Below, piece by piece: positions 45,633 through 54,273 of a stretch of 64,000 nt of DNA. The position numbers and the translations under genes were made by a program. The stretch comes from CAZHVS01 sp964536015 (GTDB lineage Bacteria; Bacteroidota; Ignavibacteria; Ignavibacteriales; Ignavibacteriaceae), in the NCBI GenBank assembly GCA_964536015.1, contig CAZHVS010000010.1:1-64000 (forward strand). The letters are read 5' to 3'. Under the pieces are notes generated by a model. That model searched no databases. It saw only the letters and a list, made by a program, of their open reading frames with translations, and was not told where the DNA came from. Numbering within the stretch: the first letter of the stretch is position 1; every line of letters begins with the position of its first letter.

Positions 45633-46394
45633 TTAAATCAATTTAATATCATCTAAAAAGGGAAATTTTTCTCTTACCATTTTAACTTCGTCTGGAGAAA
45701 TTTCTGTGGAAAAAATTCCTTCTTTATTTTCAACAGATAAAAGCTCTTCCCCCATTGGACTGAATATGCTGCTGAATCCGTTGTATTCAACTTTTTTATC
45801 TTTCCCGACTCTGTTTACACCAACTACATAACACTGATTTTCGATTGCTCTTGCTTTTAATAAAGTCCTCCAATGCTCAATTCTTGTTGTTGGCCAGTTT
45901 GCAATATTTACTATAAGATTTACTTTTTCTTTTCCGTATAACCTGTATAACTCTGGAAACCGTAAATCATAACAAATCGACAACCCCAATTTCCAATCAT
46001 CAATCGAGGCAACTTCGAGTTCGTTACCAGCAGAATAAAATTTATCTTCTTTCGCAAAAGCAAATGGATGTATTTTTCTATATTCCGATAATAACTCACC
46101 ATTTTTTTTCAATAACAATAATGCGTTATAGTGTTGATAGTTAACAGTGTGAATTATTCCCGCTATTACATAAATGTTACGACTTTTGGCTATCGAAGAA
46201 AAATAATTAAATGAATCACTGGGAATTTTTTCACCAAACTCATTTGAGTTCATAGTAAATCCGGTTAAAGTCATCTCAGGCATGATTAATAAATCGGTTT
46301 TTTCATTATAATCATTAATAAACCTGGTTATCTTTTGTTGATTAGATTTTTTATCTTCCCAAACAGGATTGTATTGCAATAAACTTATTTTCAT
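45633..46394 (-). CDS. Carbon-nitrogen hydrolase, omega-amidase-like
   Basis: 253 residues, nitrilase superfamily. The catalytic triad is complete: Glu in LIMPEMTLTGF, Lys in YRKIHPFAF and Cys in LGLSICYDLRFPELYR. Length and the KIHPF context match YafV/Nit2-type omega-amidases, which hydrolyse 2-oxoglutaramate or 2-oxosuccinamate, by-products of glutamine and asparagine transaminases. It heads a three-gene minus-strand group with the epimerase and Nudix genes; no functional link between them is obvious. Confidence 0.88.
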   Translation of the reverse strand: MKISLLQYNPVWEDKKSNQQKITRFINDYNEKTDLLIMPEMTLTGFTMNSNEFGEKIPSDSFNYFSSIAKSRNIYVIAGIIHTVNYQHYNALLLLKKNGELLSEYRKIHPFAFAKEDKFYSAGNELEVASIDDWKLGLSICYDLRFPELYRLYGKEKVNLIVNIANWPTTRIEHWRTLLKARAIENQCYVVGVNRVGKDKKVEYNGFSSIFSPMGEELLSVENKEGIFSTEISPDEVKMVREKFPFLDDIKLI

Positions 46395-46683
46395 AACTCA
46401 ATTAATTTTTAAAAAACACTCCTCAAAATAAATTAATAAGCGGATAAAGTTAAAATGTCTTTTAAAAATATTTCAATCTTGTTTTTATTTAATGATTATT
46501 CAATTTTAAAACTTAATTTAGAACAACTGTTTGTTCTCAACATATAAAAATGTAAAAAAATACCACATAACCATTTAAGAAAAAACCATTTATTTAATAT
46601 TTTCAATGGTTCGGTATTTGTATGATTATTTTGCTCTTTAAAGAGGCGCAATAATAAATAATTAACAAATCACGGAGGTCTAA
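46395..46683. other. 289-bp intergenic region between omega-amidase and cytochrome genes
   Basis: No open gene is seen. It must hold divergent promoters. AT-rich DNA contains two AACCATTTA copies and one inverted AATGGTT (46569-46611), and a 12-base palindrome CTCTTTAAAGAG at 46634-46645. A strong ribosome site GGAGG lies seven bases before the GTG at 46684. I see no clear -7 box. Confidence 0.6.
46569..46611. repeat. AACCATTTA direct pair plus inverted AATGGTT
   Basis: AACCATTTA at 46569-46577 and 46584-46592 (15-base period) and AATGGTT at 46605-46611. It could be a regulator site for the cytochrome gene or a chance pattern in AT-rich DNA. Confidence 0.4.
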
Positions 46684-48780
46684 GTGATTAAAAAGATACT
46701 TTATGTTGTTTCTTTTTTCCTCCTGTTTTCTTTAATGTTTGAGTCTGCAGCTCAGACAGTAAAAGTAAAAAGGGAGGCAAAATCTCCAGGAAAGTTGGGA
46801 CTAAATAGTACAACAGCTAACACCTGGCAGATTTATAGTGGGCTTCGCGTATTCGGCAAAGGCATGAAAGCATATCTTTCTGCTGATACAACAGGCTCCG
46901 GAACTTCCACTGCAACTTCCTTTGCATGGTCATTTGTCGAAAAACCTTCTGGTTCAGTTGCAGCATTTGATAGCACAAATAAAATTGCAACCAGTTTTAC
47001 CGCTGATCTTTCTGGCAGATATATCGTACAAATTACAGTCAATGGAACAAAAATTTCCTACGATACCTTGTTTGCTTCGATATATTCCGGAAACCCAACA
47101 ACCGGTTTATCATGTTCTCTATGTCATAGCACTATGAATACGGAATGGCAAGTCACCAAGCATGCTACTATCTATAAGCGTGGTATTACTGGTCAGCTTG
47201 AAGTTGGTTCGTACGGCACCGGAACTTATTCAGGGTTCTGTGTAAAATGTCATACAACCGCCTGGGAAAAGAATGTAAACAACGGTAATTTTGGTTACCT
47301 TTCATTTACAACTGGCTGGGATACTACTTGGTACAAGCCAGCATCGGGACCTAACAATGTAGCTATTTCTTATATGGACACAACCCGGTGGGTTTTACTT
47401 AGTAACAGCTATGCATCTCTCAAACCAGTTGCAACAATTGGTTGTGAAAGCTGTCACGGTCCTGGCACCGACCATAAATCTGGCGGAGATAAAGCAAAAA
47501 TCAGCAAAAGTATTGATGCGGGAGTTTGCGCAACCTGCCACGACGCTCCAACCAAGCATATGTTATACAGCTACTGGCAATCATCTCATCATGCTAAATT
47601 AACATTAAGTAGCTCTGCGGCCGGAAACGCATCTTGCCGTCCTTGCCATAATGGTGAAGCTTTTGTTGCTTATACAAAGAATAAAACTTCACCGAATTAT
47701 AGTGCTGTAACGACATTTCCATCAATTTCGTGTGCAACCTGCCATGATCCTCACAGCGATGAGAATCCATACCAGTTAAGAACAACCCGTTTGGATTCAT
47801 TACAAAACGGATATAAGTTCCCGGCAACTTATGGTGGAATTGGACAACTTTGTATGAACTGTCACCGCGCACGAGAAAATTCTGTTGCAAGAATTCAATC
47901 TCAGCAAATTCGGTTTGCAGACAGATTCTATCCTCACTACAGCCCGCAAGCAGATATGTTCCTTGGAGCTAATGCCTATGAATTTGGTTTAAATATAACC
48001 GGAATCAGCACCCACAAAGGACTTGAAAAAGGTTGTATAACCTGTCATATGCAGGAAAGAGTTGTTGGAACTAGCAAACACTCTAACCATACAATGACTA
48101 TGGCTGGCAATGATTCTATCATGATTAAAGCATGCCGTACCTGCCATGGAAGCTGGTTAAATTCTTACGATGATGTAATTGCAGGAGCAGACTATGATGG
48201 AAACGGACAAATTCAAGGTGTTCAAACTGAAATACAAGGTCTGTTAAATAGAGTGAAAGCAACTCTTCCATTAGATGCAACGGGTGAACCAGTAAATATG
48301 GCAAAAGATTCTATGCTTGTTAAGAATCATCCTAAATGGCCAGACAACTTAAAAGCTATTCATACTTACTACTTTGTAAAGAATGACTGGAGCCTTGGAA
48401 TTCATAACACAAAATATGCAGCTGCAATTTTAAGGGGAGCATTAAGTTTAATGACCGGTGTTAAAATGGATGATATTGAAACGCCAAAGAATTTCAGTAT
48501 GAGTCAGAATTATCCAAATCCATTTAACCCATCCACTGAAATTAAATTTTCTGTTCCACGGGCAGCAAATGTAAAAATTTATATTTATAACAGCATCGGA
48601 AAATTAGTAAAAACTCTTGCTAATGGCGAGCTTTCCATTGGCAACTATTCTGTAAAATGGAATGGTGATGATGACTATAATAACCGTGTCGCAAGCGGAG
48701 TTTATTTCTATAGATTTATCGCATCAACTCCGGGACAACCCGATTATGTAGTTACAAAGAAAATGATGTTGCTGAAATAA
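46684..48780 (+). CDS. Nine-heme cytochrome c with T9SS sorting domain
   Basis: 698 residues. A signal peptide ends near SAAQ. An Ig/PKD-like domain (about 50-140) precedes nine CxxCH heme sites with cysteines at about 144, 186, 254, 282, 318, 350, 390, 451 and 484 (for example CSLCH, CESCH, CATCH, CITCH). A Ca-loop-like DYDGNGQ is at about 503. The C-terminal type IX sorting domain has QNYPNPFNPSTEI (about 608-698). Heme attachment needs periplasmic maturation, then export to the surface, which suggests extracellular electron transfer. Extra histidines probably serve as distal ligands. The start is GTG with a strong GGAGG site. Confidence 0.92.
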   Translation: MIKKILYVVSFFLLFSLMFESAAQTVKVKREAKSPGKLGLNSTTANTWQIYSGLRVFGKGMKAYLSADTTGSGTSTATSFAWSFVEKPSGSVAAFDSTNKIATSFTADLSGRYIVQITVNGTKISYDTLFASIYSGNPTTGLSCSLCHSTMNTEWQVTKHATIYKRGITGQLEVGSYGTGTYSGFCVKCHTTAWEKNVNNGNFGYLSFTTGWDTTWYKPASGPNNVAISYMDTTRWVLLSNSYASLKPVATIGCESCHGPGTDHKSGGDKAKISKSIDAGVCATCHDAPTKHMLYSYWQSSHHAKLTLSSSAAGNASCRPCHNGEAFVAYTKNKTSPNYSAVTTFPSISCATCHDPHSDENPYQLRTTRLDSLQNGYKFPATYGGIGQLCMNCHRARENSVARIQSQQIRFADRFYPHYSPQADMFLGANAYEFGLNITGISTHKGLEKGCITCHMQERVVGTSKHSNHTMTMAGNDSIMIKACRTCHGSWLNSYDDVIAGADYDGNGQIQGVQTEIQGLLNRVKATLPLDATGEPVNMAKDSMLVKNHPKWPDNLKAIHTYYFVKNDWSLGIHNTKYAAAILRGALSLMTGVKMDDIETPKNFSMSQNYPNPFNPSTEIKFSVPRAANVKIYIYNSIGKLVKTLANGELSIGNYSVKWNGDDDYNNRVASGVYFYRFIASTPGQPDYVVTKKMMLLK

Positions 48781-48812
48781 TTTTTCCGTAGAGGGCAACG
48801 GTAAAATCAGAA

Positions 48813-48848
48813 AAGAGTCTCCTGTAAATATACTTGAGACTCTTTCTG
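48813..48848 (+). terminator. Rho-independent terminator after cytochrome gene
   Basis: Nine-base stem AAGAGTCTC/GAGACTCTT (48813-48821 with 48836-48844), 14-base loop, then a weak TTCTGTT tract. It lies 32 bases after the stop. Confidence 0.7.
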
Positions 48849-48966
48849 TTATAAATAGAACCTCTCCAAACCACCAACCCTATTCCCTTAATGACTAAAA
48901 TACCAATTGACTATTATTTGAAGTCTAATTATTTTAACATTAAATTAAATAAGGATTTTCAACCTA

Positions 48967-49422
48967 ATGAAAACGACTAAAAAATATGGCAAAAAAATTG
49001 ACTCTGCTCTTTCAATGTGGGTAAAACTTGCTCGCGCACATTCGACTTTTAGCAAAAAGACTTATGAAAATATTCGCTCTTTTGGTCTAACAGAACCTCA
49101 ATTTTCTGTTCTGGAATGTTTATTCCATCTTGGCTCAATGAAAATAGGCGACTTAAGTTCCAAGCAGCTTGTCTCTGGTGGGAATATGACTCTGGTGATT
49201 GATAACCTTGAAAAAGAAAATCTTGTTGAAAGAGAATTCAGTCGCGTCGATAGAAGAGCAATTATTATTCATCTTACAGAAAAAGGGAAAAAACTAATTG
49301 AATCTATATTCAAGCAGCACGCCGATTTTGTAGTAAAAACCGCATCAGTTCTTAGTGAAAAAGAACAAGAAGAACTCTCAAGATTACTTAAAAAGCTCGG
49401 AACATCCATTCAGGAAAAATAA
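48967..49422 (+). CDS. MarR-family transcriptional regulator
   Basis: 151 residues, winged-helix MarR fold. The recognition helix region (about 45-85) reads GLTEPQFSVLECLFHLG then MKIGDLSSKQLVSGGNMT. The wing has REFSRVDRRAIIIHLTEKGKKL. Family members repress nearby genes and release DNA on binding phenols or on oxidation; no cysteine is seen in the core, so a ligand is more likely. Pirin and yceI follow in the same direction, a grouping known in many bacteria. A 27-base palindrome lies directly after this gene and before pirin. Confidence 0.92.
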   Translation: MKTTKKYGKKIDSALSMWVKLARAHSTFSKKTYENIRSFGLTEPQFSVLECLFHLGSMKIGDLSSKQLVSGGNMTLVIDNLEKENLVEREFSRVDRRAIIIHLTEKGKKLIESIFKQHADFVVKTASVLSEKEQEELSRLLKKLGTSIQEK

Positions 49423-49427
49423 ATTAC

Positions 49428-49454
49428 TTTAAGTTCAAAATATTGGAACTTAAA
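49428..49454. promoter_or_regulatory. Perfect 9-bp inverted repeat, candidate MarR operator
   Basis: TTTAAGTTC (49428-49436), nine-base spacer, GAACTTAAA (49446-49454). It lies 95 bases before the pirin start. A similar half-site TTTGAAGTCTAA occurs upstream of marR (48917-48928, 9 of 12 bases match TTTGAACTTAAA). No adjacent T-run makes a terminator less likely. Confidence 0.55.
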
Positions 49455-49549
49455 ATACTCTCTCCCTGTTTTTAATAATGAATTATAAAAAACCTGAAAA
49501 AATTATTTTTCGGCATTTTTAAGATTTACAAATAATAACAGGATTTTCC

Positions 49550-50263
49550 GTGATTAAAATTATCCCAAATAGTAAACGTGGCAGAACACGTATAGGCTGG
49601 TTAAATAGTTTTCATTCTTTTTCATTTGGAAATTTTTTTAATAAAGAAATGATAAATTTTGGACCTCTACGAGTTATCAATGAAGACTTTGTTGCTCCAT
49701 CCGGCGGCTTTGGAAAACATCCACATGATAATATGGAAATTATTACTTATGTAATAAAAGGTTCTCTTCAACATAAAGATAGCATGGGAAATTCTTCTAT
49801 CATTCAAGCCGGAGAATTTCAAAAAATGACTGCTGGTAAAGGAGTTTATCATTCCGAATTTAATAATTCAAACAATGAGGAAGTACATCTTTTCCAGATC
49901 TGGATTATTCCATATATACCTGATTTAGAACCAGCATATGAACAGTATTTCTTTAATTCAAATGAACGACTAAACAATTTTCAGCTTGTTGCAACTGGAG
50001 AAAAACAGAATGGGAAAATTTTTATTCATCAGGATGTTAATTTGTTTCTTGCCGATTTATTCGAAGAAAAAAAATTAACTTATGAATTAAAAAATGGAAG
50101 AGGTCTCTATCTTCACCTTGTTAATGGTAATGTATCGGTTAATAATAATTCTTTACAAGAAGGAGATGCTATAAGCGTGATTCAGGAAGATAAAATTGAA
50201 ATCATTGCAAATTCTAAATCCCAAATAATGCTTTTTGATTTAAATGTGAATTTTAACAAATAA
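49550..50263 (+). CDS. Pirin-family bicupin protein
   Basis: 237 residues, cupin fold. The conserved pirin N-terminus is present: GRTRIGWLNSFHSFSFGNFF, then GGFGKHPHDNMEIITYVIKGSLQHKD with the metal-binding histidines (HPH and later H) and glutamate, and MTAGKGVYHSEFN. Bacterial pirins of this type include quercetin dioxygenases and redox-related proteins; the substrate is not known. The start is GTG with AGGA upstream. YceI follows after 18 bases, so the two are co-transcribed, probably under MarR control. Confidence 0.92.
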   Translation: MIKIIPNSKRGRTRIGWLNSFHSFSFGNFFNKEMINFGPLRVINEDFVAPSGGFGKHPHDNMEIITYVIKGSLQHKDSMGNSSIIQAGEFQKMTAGKGVYHSEFNNSNNEEVHLFQIWIIPYIPDLEPAYEQYFFNSNERLNNFQLVATGEKQNGKIFIHQDVNLFLADLFEEKKLTYELKNGRGLYLHLVNGNVSVNNNSLQEGDAISVIQEDKIEIIANSKSQIMLFDLNVNFNK

Positions 50264-50281
50264 ATAACAAAGGAGAAAAAA

Positions 50282-50869
50282 ATGAAAAAAATATTGTATT
50301 TAACTTTTGCTGTTGCTTTTATTGCATTAAATGGCTTCGCACAAACTCAAACATGGACGGCTGATAAATCACATTCAAAAGTTGGATTTTCGGTTTCGCA
50401 TCTGGTCATAACTGATGTTGAAGGACACTTTAAAGATTTTGATGCTACTGCAAGTACAAACTCTAAAGGTGACCTTGAAAAAGTTGAAGCAAACATAAAG
50501 ACAGCAAGTATTTTTACAGATAACAACGATCGTGATGGACATTTAAGAAGTGATGATTTTTTTAATTCGGAAAAATTCCCTGAGATGAAGTTTGTAAGCA
50601 AGTCCGTTAAAAAGAGCGGTAAAAACAATTACAAAATAACAGGTGACCTTACAATAAGAGACGTTACCAAAACAATTACACTCGATGCAAAATATAATGG
50701 CACTGTAACCGATCCGTGGGGAAATACCAAAATGGGATGGTACGCTCAAACCAAAATAAATCGCTTTGACTATAATCTTAAATGGAATAAAACAATTGAA
50801 GCTGGCGGACTTGTAGTTGGCAAAGATGTTACAATTAAATTAAATATGCAGTTCTTACTTAAAAAGTAG
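50282..50869 (+). CDS. YceI-family periplasmic lipid-binding protein
   Basis: 195 residues with a signal peptide ending near GFAQ. The YceI lipocalin-like barrel shows WTADKSHSKVGFSVSHLVITDVEGHF, then DNNDRDGHLRSDDFFNSEKFPEMKFVS and GDLTIRDVTKTITLDA. Relatives bind long isoprenoids such as polyprenyl phosphate or quinone-like molecules. With pirin and MarR it forms a probable stress or quinone-responsive unit. AAAGGAGA precedes the ATG. Confidence 0.95.
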   Translation: MKKILYLTFAVAFIALNGFAQTQTWTADKSHSKVGFSVSHLVITDVEGHFKDFDATASTNSKGDLEKVEANIKTASIFTDNNDRDGHLRSDDFFNSEKFPEMKFVSKSVKKSGKNNYKITGDLTIRDVTKTITLDAKYNGTVTDPWGNTKMGWYAQTKINRFDYNLKWNKTIEAGGLVVGKDVTIKLNMQFLLKK

Positions 50870-50880
50870 TTTAATGTTTT

Positions 50881-50914
50881 CGGCCGCTTGAACCAACAGG
50901 CGGCTGATTATTTT
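50881..50914 (+). terminator. Hairpin terminator after yceI
   Basis: A ten-base stem with two G-T wobbles (50881-50890 with 50897-50906) is followed by ATTATTTTAA on the plus strand. It overlaps the end of the convergent gene. Confidence 0.65.
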
Positions 50915-53013
50915 AACAGAATCATTTTCTTTGTCTGAGCAAAATTATCAACCACTAACTGATAAAAATAAATTCCACTGCTTAAGTCTTTTGAATTAAA
51001 TTCTATCGAGTATTTGCCTGCAGGCTTTTCTTCGTTAACCAAAACTAATATTTCTCTTCCAAGTATATCGATGACTTTAATTGTTACGAATTGTTTTTCT
51101 TTAAGCGAATATTGAATTTGTGTTTGTGGATTAAATGGATTAGGAAAGTTTTGATAAAGTCTATATTCGCTAATACTTGATTCGTCAGAAGAAAATCCAG
51201 AAGCAGAAAAAAATCCAGTTTTATAAATCAGCTCATACCTTTTAGATGCATCATAAATGGTTTCAAAAGGGAAACCAAGAAGCAAAACCATTCCTTCTTT
51301 TATTCCTCCGGGAAAAATTCCCTTATACAAAACTGCCGCACAGGTATCGAAAGAAAAACCAGTATAATATAATTGATTCGCTCCTCCATTAACTCCTTTT
51401 ATAACATCGGGATATTTAACGTTATACGTCCCGTAATTTCCGTTATCAAAGTTGAATGGGTTCATTGATTCATATCTTGTCCCCGGTTTAGGAGAAACAC
51501 CATAATACACTCCTACAGCACCTGCAGGTGAATCATTTACATATTGTGTTTTTAAGAACTGAGTAATGAATTCTTTATCAGTTGTTGTTCCTTTCAAATC
51601 AAGGTCCCAAGCAATTTCAGAACCTGAAACAAAAAGTCTTCCTCCATTACGCAAAAAATTTTTTATTGTATCCTGCTCCGTTGAGTTAAATGTTTCATCC
51701 GCTGTACTTTCCTCTCCAAGAATATAATCCGCAAGTAAGTAATTATTGATTGATACCAAACCAGTTACCACGGCTTCATTTGTCGCGGAATCGTAAATCC
51801 ATTTCATTAACCCGAACGTACTTGCATGCTGGCGAATAAAATTTTTTGTGTTAGTTGTTGTAGCCCTATCAAATCCGTTTACAATTAATACCGATGAACT
51901 ACCATTATTAGTTACCGCTGCAAGAACTTCTGACGGTGAAGACATTCCCCTTGAATCAAATGCTCTCAAAAAAAAATAGTAACAGGTATCGCTAAGCAAG
52001 CCATTTACAACTAAGCTGTCACTAAAAAGCTGGGTAGAATCATTAAAAGTTGTTCCATTTAACCCATAGTATGCTTTATATGTAGTTCCTAACAATGAGG
52101 CCACTACTACTTTAATGCTTGTATTATTTTTTCGTAATATCCCAAAGGTTTTGGGAACAGGTGTAGTAACTCCGGCTAGATTGTACCTTGGAGTTAGAAT
52201 AACTCCTTCATCACTAATAATCGAACAAATATTTGAATCTGCCAAAACAGTTGAAATCTTTTTTGGAATTCCATCAACTATCATTGTGTCTTTTATTAAA
52301 CGTATTCCATGACTATAATCAGCATAAGTTTCTTCGTGGCCATTATAGACCGGTTGAATAGGTGTCCCGTTTAATTGATGCCATCCGTAAATTACTACAG
52401 GTTTAGGAACATTGGGGTTAAGATTATAATAAATTTTATTGGAGATAATTACATCTTTTTTATCGCCGCCTACAAGAGTGCCAAGCGGATATTGATTTAT
52501 TACAGGAAGGCGAATGCTTTTCACTGAATCGTTGTGCTGTGCAAAAACGGGCACAGTTATCATTTGCGGAGTTGGGGGAATAGGCTGTGGGCGTAATTTG
52601 CACGGAGCGTTTTTATAAATTGTATCTACCATTCTTTTTGTGGGCAGTGTGCAGTTTAAAGTATTTGCAATTCTTTGTGCAAGTAACGGGGTCATTGGAG
52701 TCAGAAAATAATCATTATCAGAACCCACAGCAAAATAGTCGCAAACAGCAAAGTAAGTTGCTGTGTGAATTATACCGTTAATGTTTACAATAGTATTTAC
52801 CGGTACAAGCTGTCGCATAAAATCAGGCACATTACCGCTAATAACCTGCGAATAAATTACTTCTTCTCTTTCTTCGCGAGTAAGACTCCAGATCATTTGA
52901 ATAAATGCCGAACCCGATGGAGCGTTTTCAGGACGTGGCGGCAACTGTAATGTTTGAGAAACTCCATTGAAGGTAGTAATAAGGAATAAAAACAACAAAA
53001 AAAATTTTAACAT
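50908..53013 (-). CDS. Large secreted T9SS protein of unknown function
   Basis: 701 residues. The signal peptide ends near VSQT. The N-terminal 270 residues form an unfamiliar domain with cysteines at about 91, 120 and 138, YGWHQLNGTPIQP and YADYSHGIRLI; the DYSHG part looks like a conserved active or binding site. A fibronectin type III-like domain follows (about 290-370), then a Rossmann-like segment (VLIVNGFDR, LADYILGEES, GGRLFVSGSEIAWDL) like ThuA or GATase-type folds. The C-terminal sorting domain has YQNFPNPFNPQTQI. It is likely surface-exposed. I cannot assign an enzyme activity. Confidence 0.8.
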   Translation of the reverse strand: MLKFFLLFLFLITTFNGVSQTLQLPPRPENAPSGSAFIQMIWSLTREEREEVIYSQVISGNVPDFMRQLVPVNTIVNINGIIHTATYFAVCDYFAVGSDNDYFLTPMTPLLAQRIANTLNCTLPTKRMVDTIYKNAPCKLRPQPIPPTPQMITVPVFAQHNDSVKSIRLPVINQYPLGTLVGGDKKDVIISNKIYYNLNPNVPKPVVIYGWHQLNGTPIQPVYNGHEETYADYSHGIRLIKDTMIVDGIPKKISTVLADSNICSIISDEGVILTPRYNLAGVTTPVPKTFGILRKNNTSIKVVVASLLGTTYKAYYGLNGTTFNDSTQLFSDSLVVNGLLSDTCYYFFLRAFDSRGMSSPSEVLAAVTNNGSSSVLIVNGFDRATTTNTKNFIRQHASTFGLMKWIYDSATNEAVVTGLVSINNYLLADYILGEESTADETFNSTEQDTIKNFLRNGGRLFVSGSEIAWDLDLKGTTTDKEFITQFLKTQYVNDSPAGAVGVYYGVSPKPGTRYESMNPFNFDNGNYGTYNVKYPDVIKGVNGGANQLYYTGFSFDTCAAVLYKGIFPGGIKEGMVLLLGFPFETIYDASKRYELIYKTGFFSASGFSSDESSISEYRLYQNFPNPFNPQTQIQYSLKEKQFVTIKVIDILGREILVLVNEEKPAGKYSIEFNSKDLSSGIYFYQLVVDNFAQTKKMILLK

Positions 53014-53185
53014 AAAAATCTTTACAATTTTTGTGAGAAAAATATCTAATTCTTGTTTATTTAACTAATCTCAAAGCAGAAATTAGTAAAACATTAATGA
53101 CTTCGTTTTATACTAAATACTTTTCAAAGAATGTTTATTTTTACTTCAAGAATTTAAATCGTTTCCTGTTAAGCGAGAAGAAAAA

Positions 53186-54259
53186 ATGAAAAGCAAAACT
53201 ATAATACGAATTAGTTTAACAATATTATTAATAATTATTCTTGTGCTGGTTTTTAAAAGAATTTTTACAAACAGCGGTGAAGAGAAAAATACCACCGAAG
53301 CCCCCAGAATGGCAGGAAGAACTATCCTTGTTAACATACAAGTAATTTCTCCGCGTCCACTTGAAAAAAACATTCAGACAATAGGCACAATTTTAAGCAA
53401 TGAAGAAGTTGAATTAAAAAGTGAAATCTCTGGCAAGGTTGTAAAAATTAATTTTTCTGAAGGAACTTTTATAAAAAAGGGCACCTTGCTTGTAAAAATA
53501 AACGACGCCGATTTACAAGCACAGTTAAAAAAGACCGAATTAAAACGTCAGCTTGCTGCGGATAAAGAATTCAGACAAAAAAAATTGCTCGAAAAAAACG
53601 GTACAAGCCAGGAGCTTTATGATACTGCTCTAAACGAGTTGAATTCACTTATTGCAGAAATTGAAGCAATTAAAGCTCAAATTGATAAAACAGAAATTAT
53701 CGCTCCGTTTAACGGAGTTATTGGTTTAAGATACATCAGTGAAGGAAGTTATATTACTCCTTCAACAAAAATAGCTTCAATCCAGAACAACAACCCTGTT
53801 AAGATAGATTTTTCAGTTCCGCAAAAATATTCCGGACAGATTAAAGTCGGCGAAAATATTTCGTTCAAAGTATCATCAACAGGAAAAATATATAACGCAA
53901 GAATTTACGCTATCGAACCCAAAATAGATGAATCAACCAGAACACTTCAGATAAGAGCGACTTGTTTAAATCCACGCAATGAACTTATCCCCGGTTCATT
54001 TGTAGAAATAAATATCAATCTTGAAAATCTGCAAGATGCAATTACCATTCCCAGTCAGGCTCTCGTTCCAGATATAACGGGAGAAAAAGTATTCCTTTAT
54101 AAAAATGGAATTGCAACACAGGTAAAGGTTGAAAGCGGTTTGCGAAGCGAAGATGAAGTTCAAATTATCCAGGGATTACAAAAAGGTGATACTATAATTA
54201 CTTCGGGAATTCTTCAATTAAGACCGAAATCAAAAGTAAAAATTGTTCAATCTAATTAG
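53186..54259 (+). CDS. RND efflux periplasmic adaptor (MFP) subunit
   Basis: 357 residues. One N-terminal helix (IIRISLTILLIIILVLVF) anchors it in the inner membrane. The lipoyl-like halves flank a coiled-coil hairpin: LKSEISGKVVKINFSEGTFIKKGTLLVKIND, then QLKKTELKRQLAADKEF, then IIAPFNGVIGLRYISEGSYI. A beta-barrel and membrane-proximal domain follow. It links an RND pump to an outer-membrane channel. The helical hairpin is short. It lies 14 bases before the pump gene. No TolC-type gene is in the window. Confidence 0.95.
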   Translation: MKSKTIIRISLTILLIIILVLVFKRIFTNSGEEKNTTEAPRMAGRTILVNIQVISPRPLEKNIQTIGTILSNEEVELKSEISGKVVKINFSEGTFIKKGTLLVKINDADLQAQLKKTELKRQLAADKEFRQKKLLEKNGTSQELYDTALNELNSLIAEIEAIKAQIDKTEIIAPFNGVIGLRYISEGSYITPSTKIASIQNNNPVKIDFSVPQKYSGQIKVGENISFKVSSTGKIYNARIYAIEPKIDESTRTLQIRATCLNPRNELIPGSFVEININLENLQDAITIPSQALVPDITGEKVFLYKNGIATQVKVESGLRSEDEVQIIQGLQKGDTIITSGILQLRPKSKVKIVQSN

Positions 54260-54273
54260 AGCAGGAATTTAAA

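Noticed and set aside
49428..49454. Palindrome after marR read as a rho-independent terminator
   Set aside because: The stem is AT-rich and the nearest T-run starts about 15 bases later, so an operator fits better; a weak terminator role is not fully excluded.
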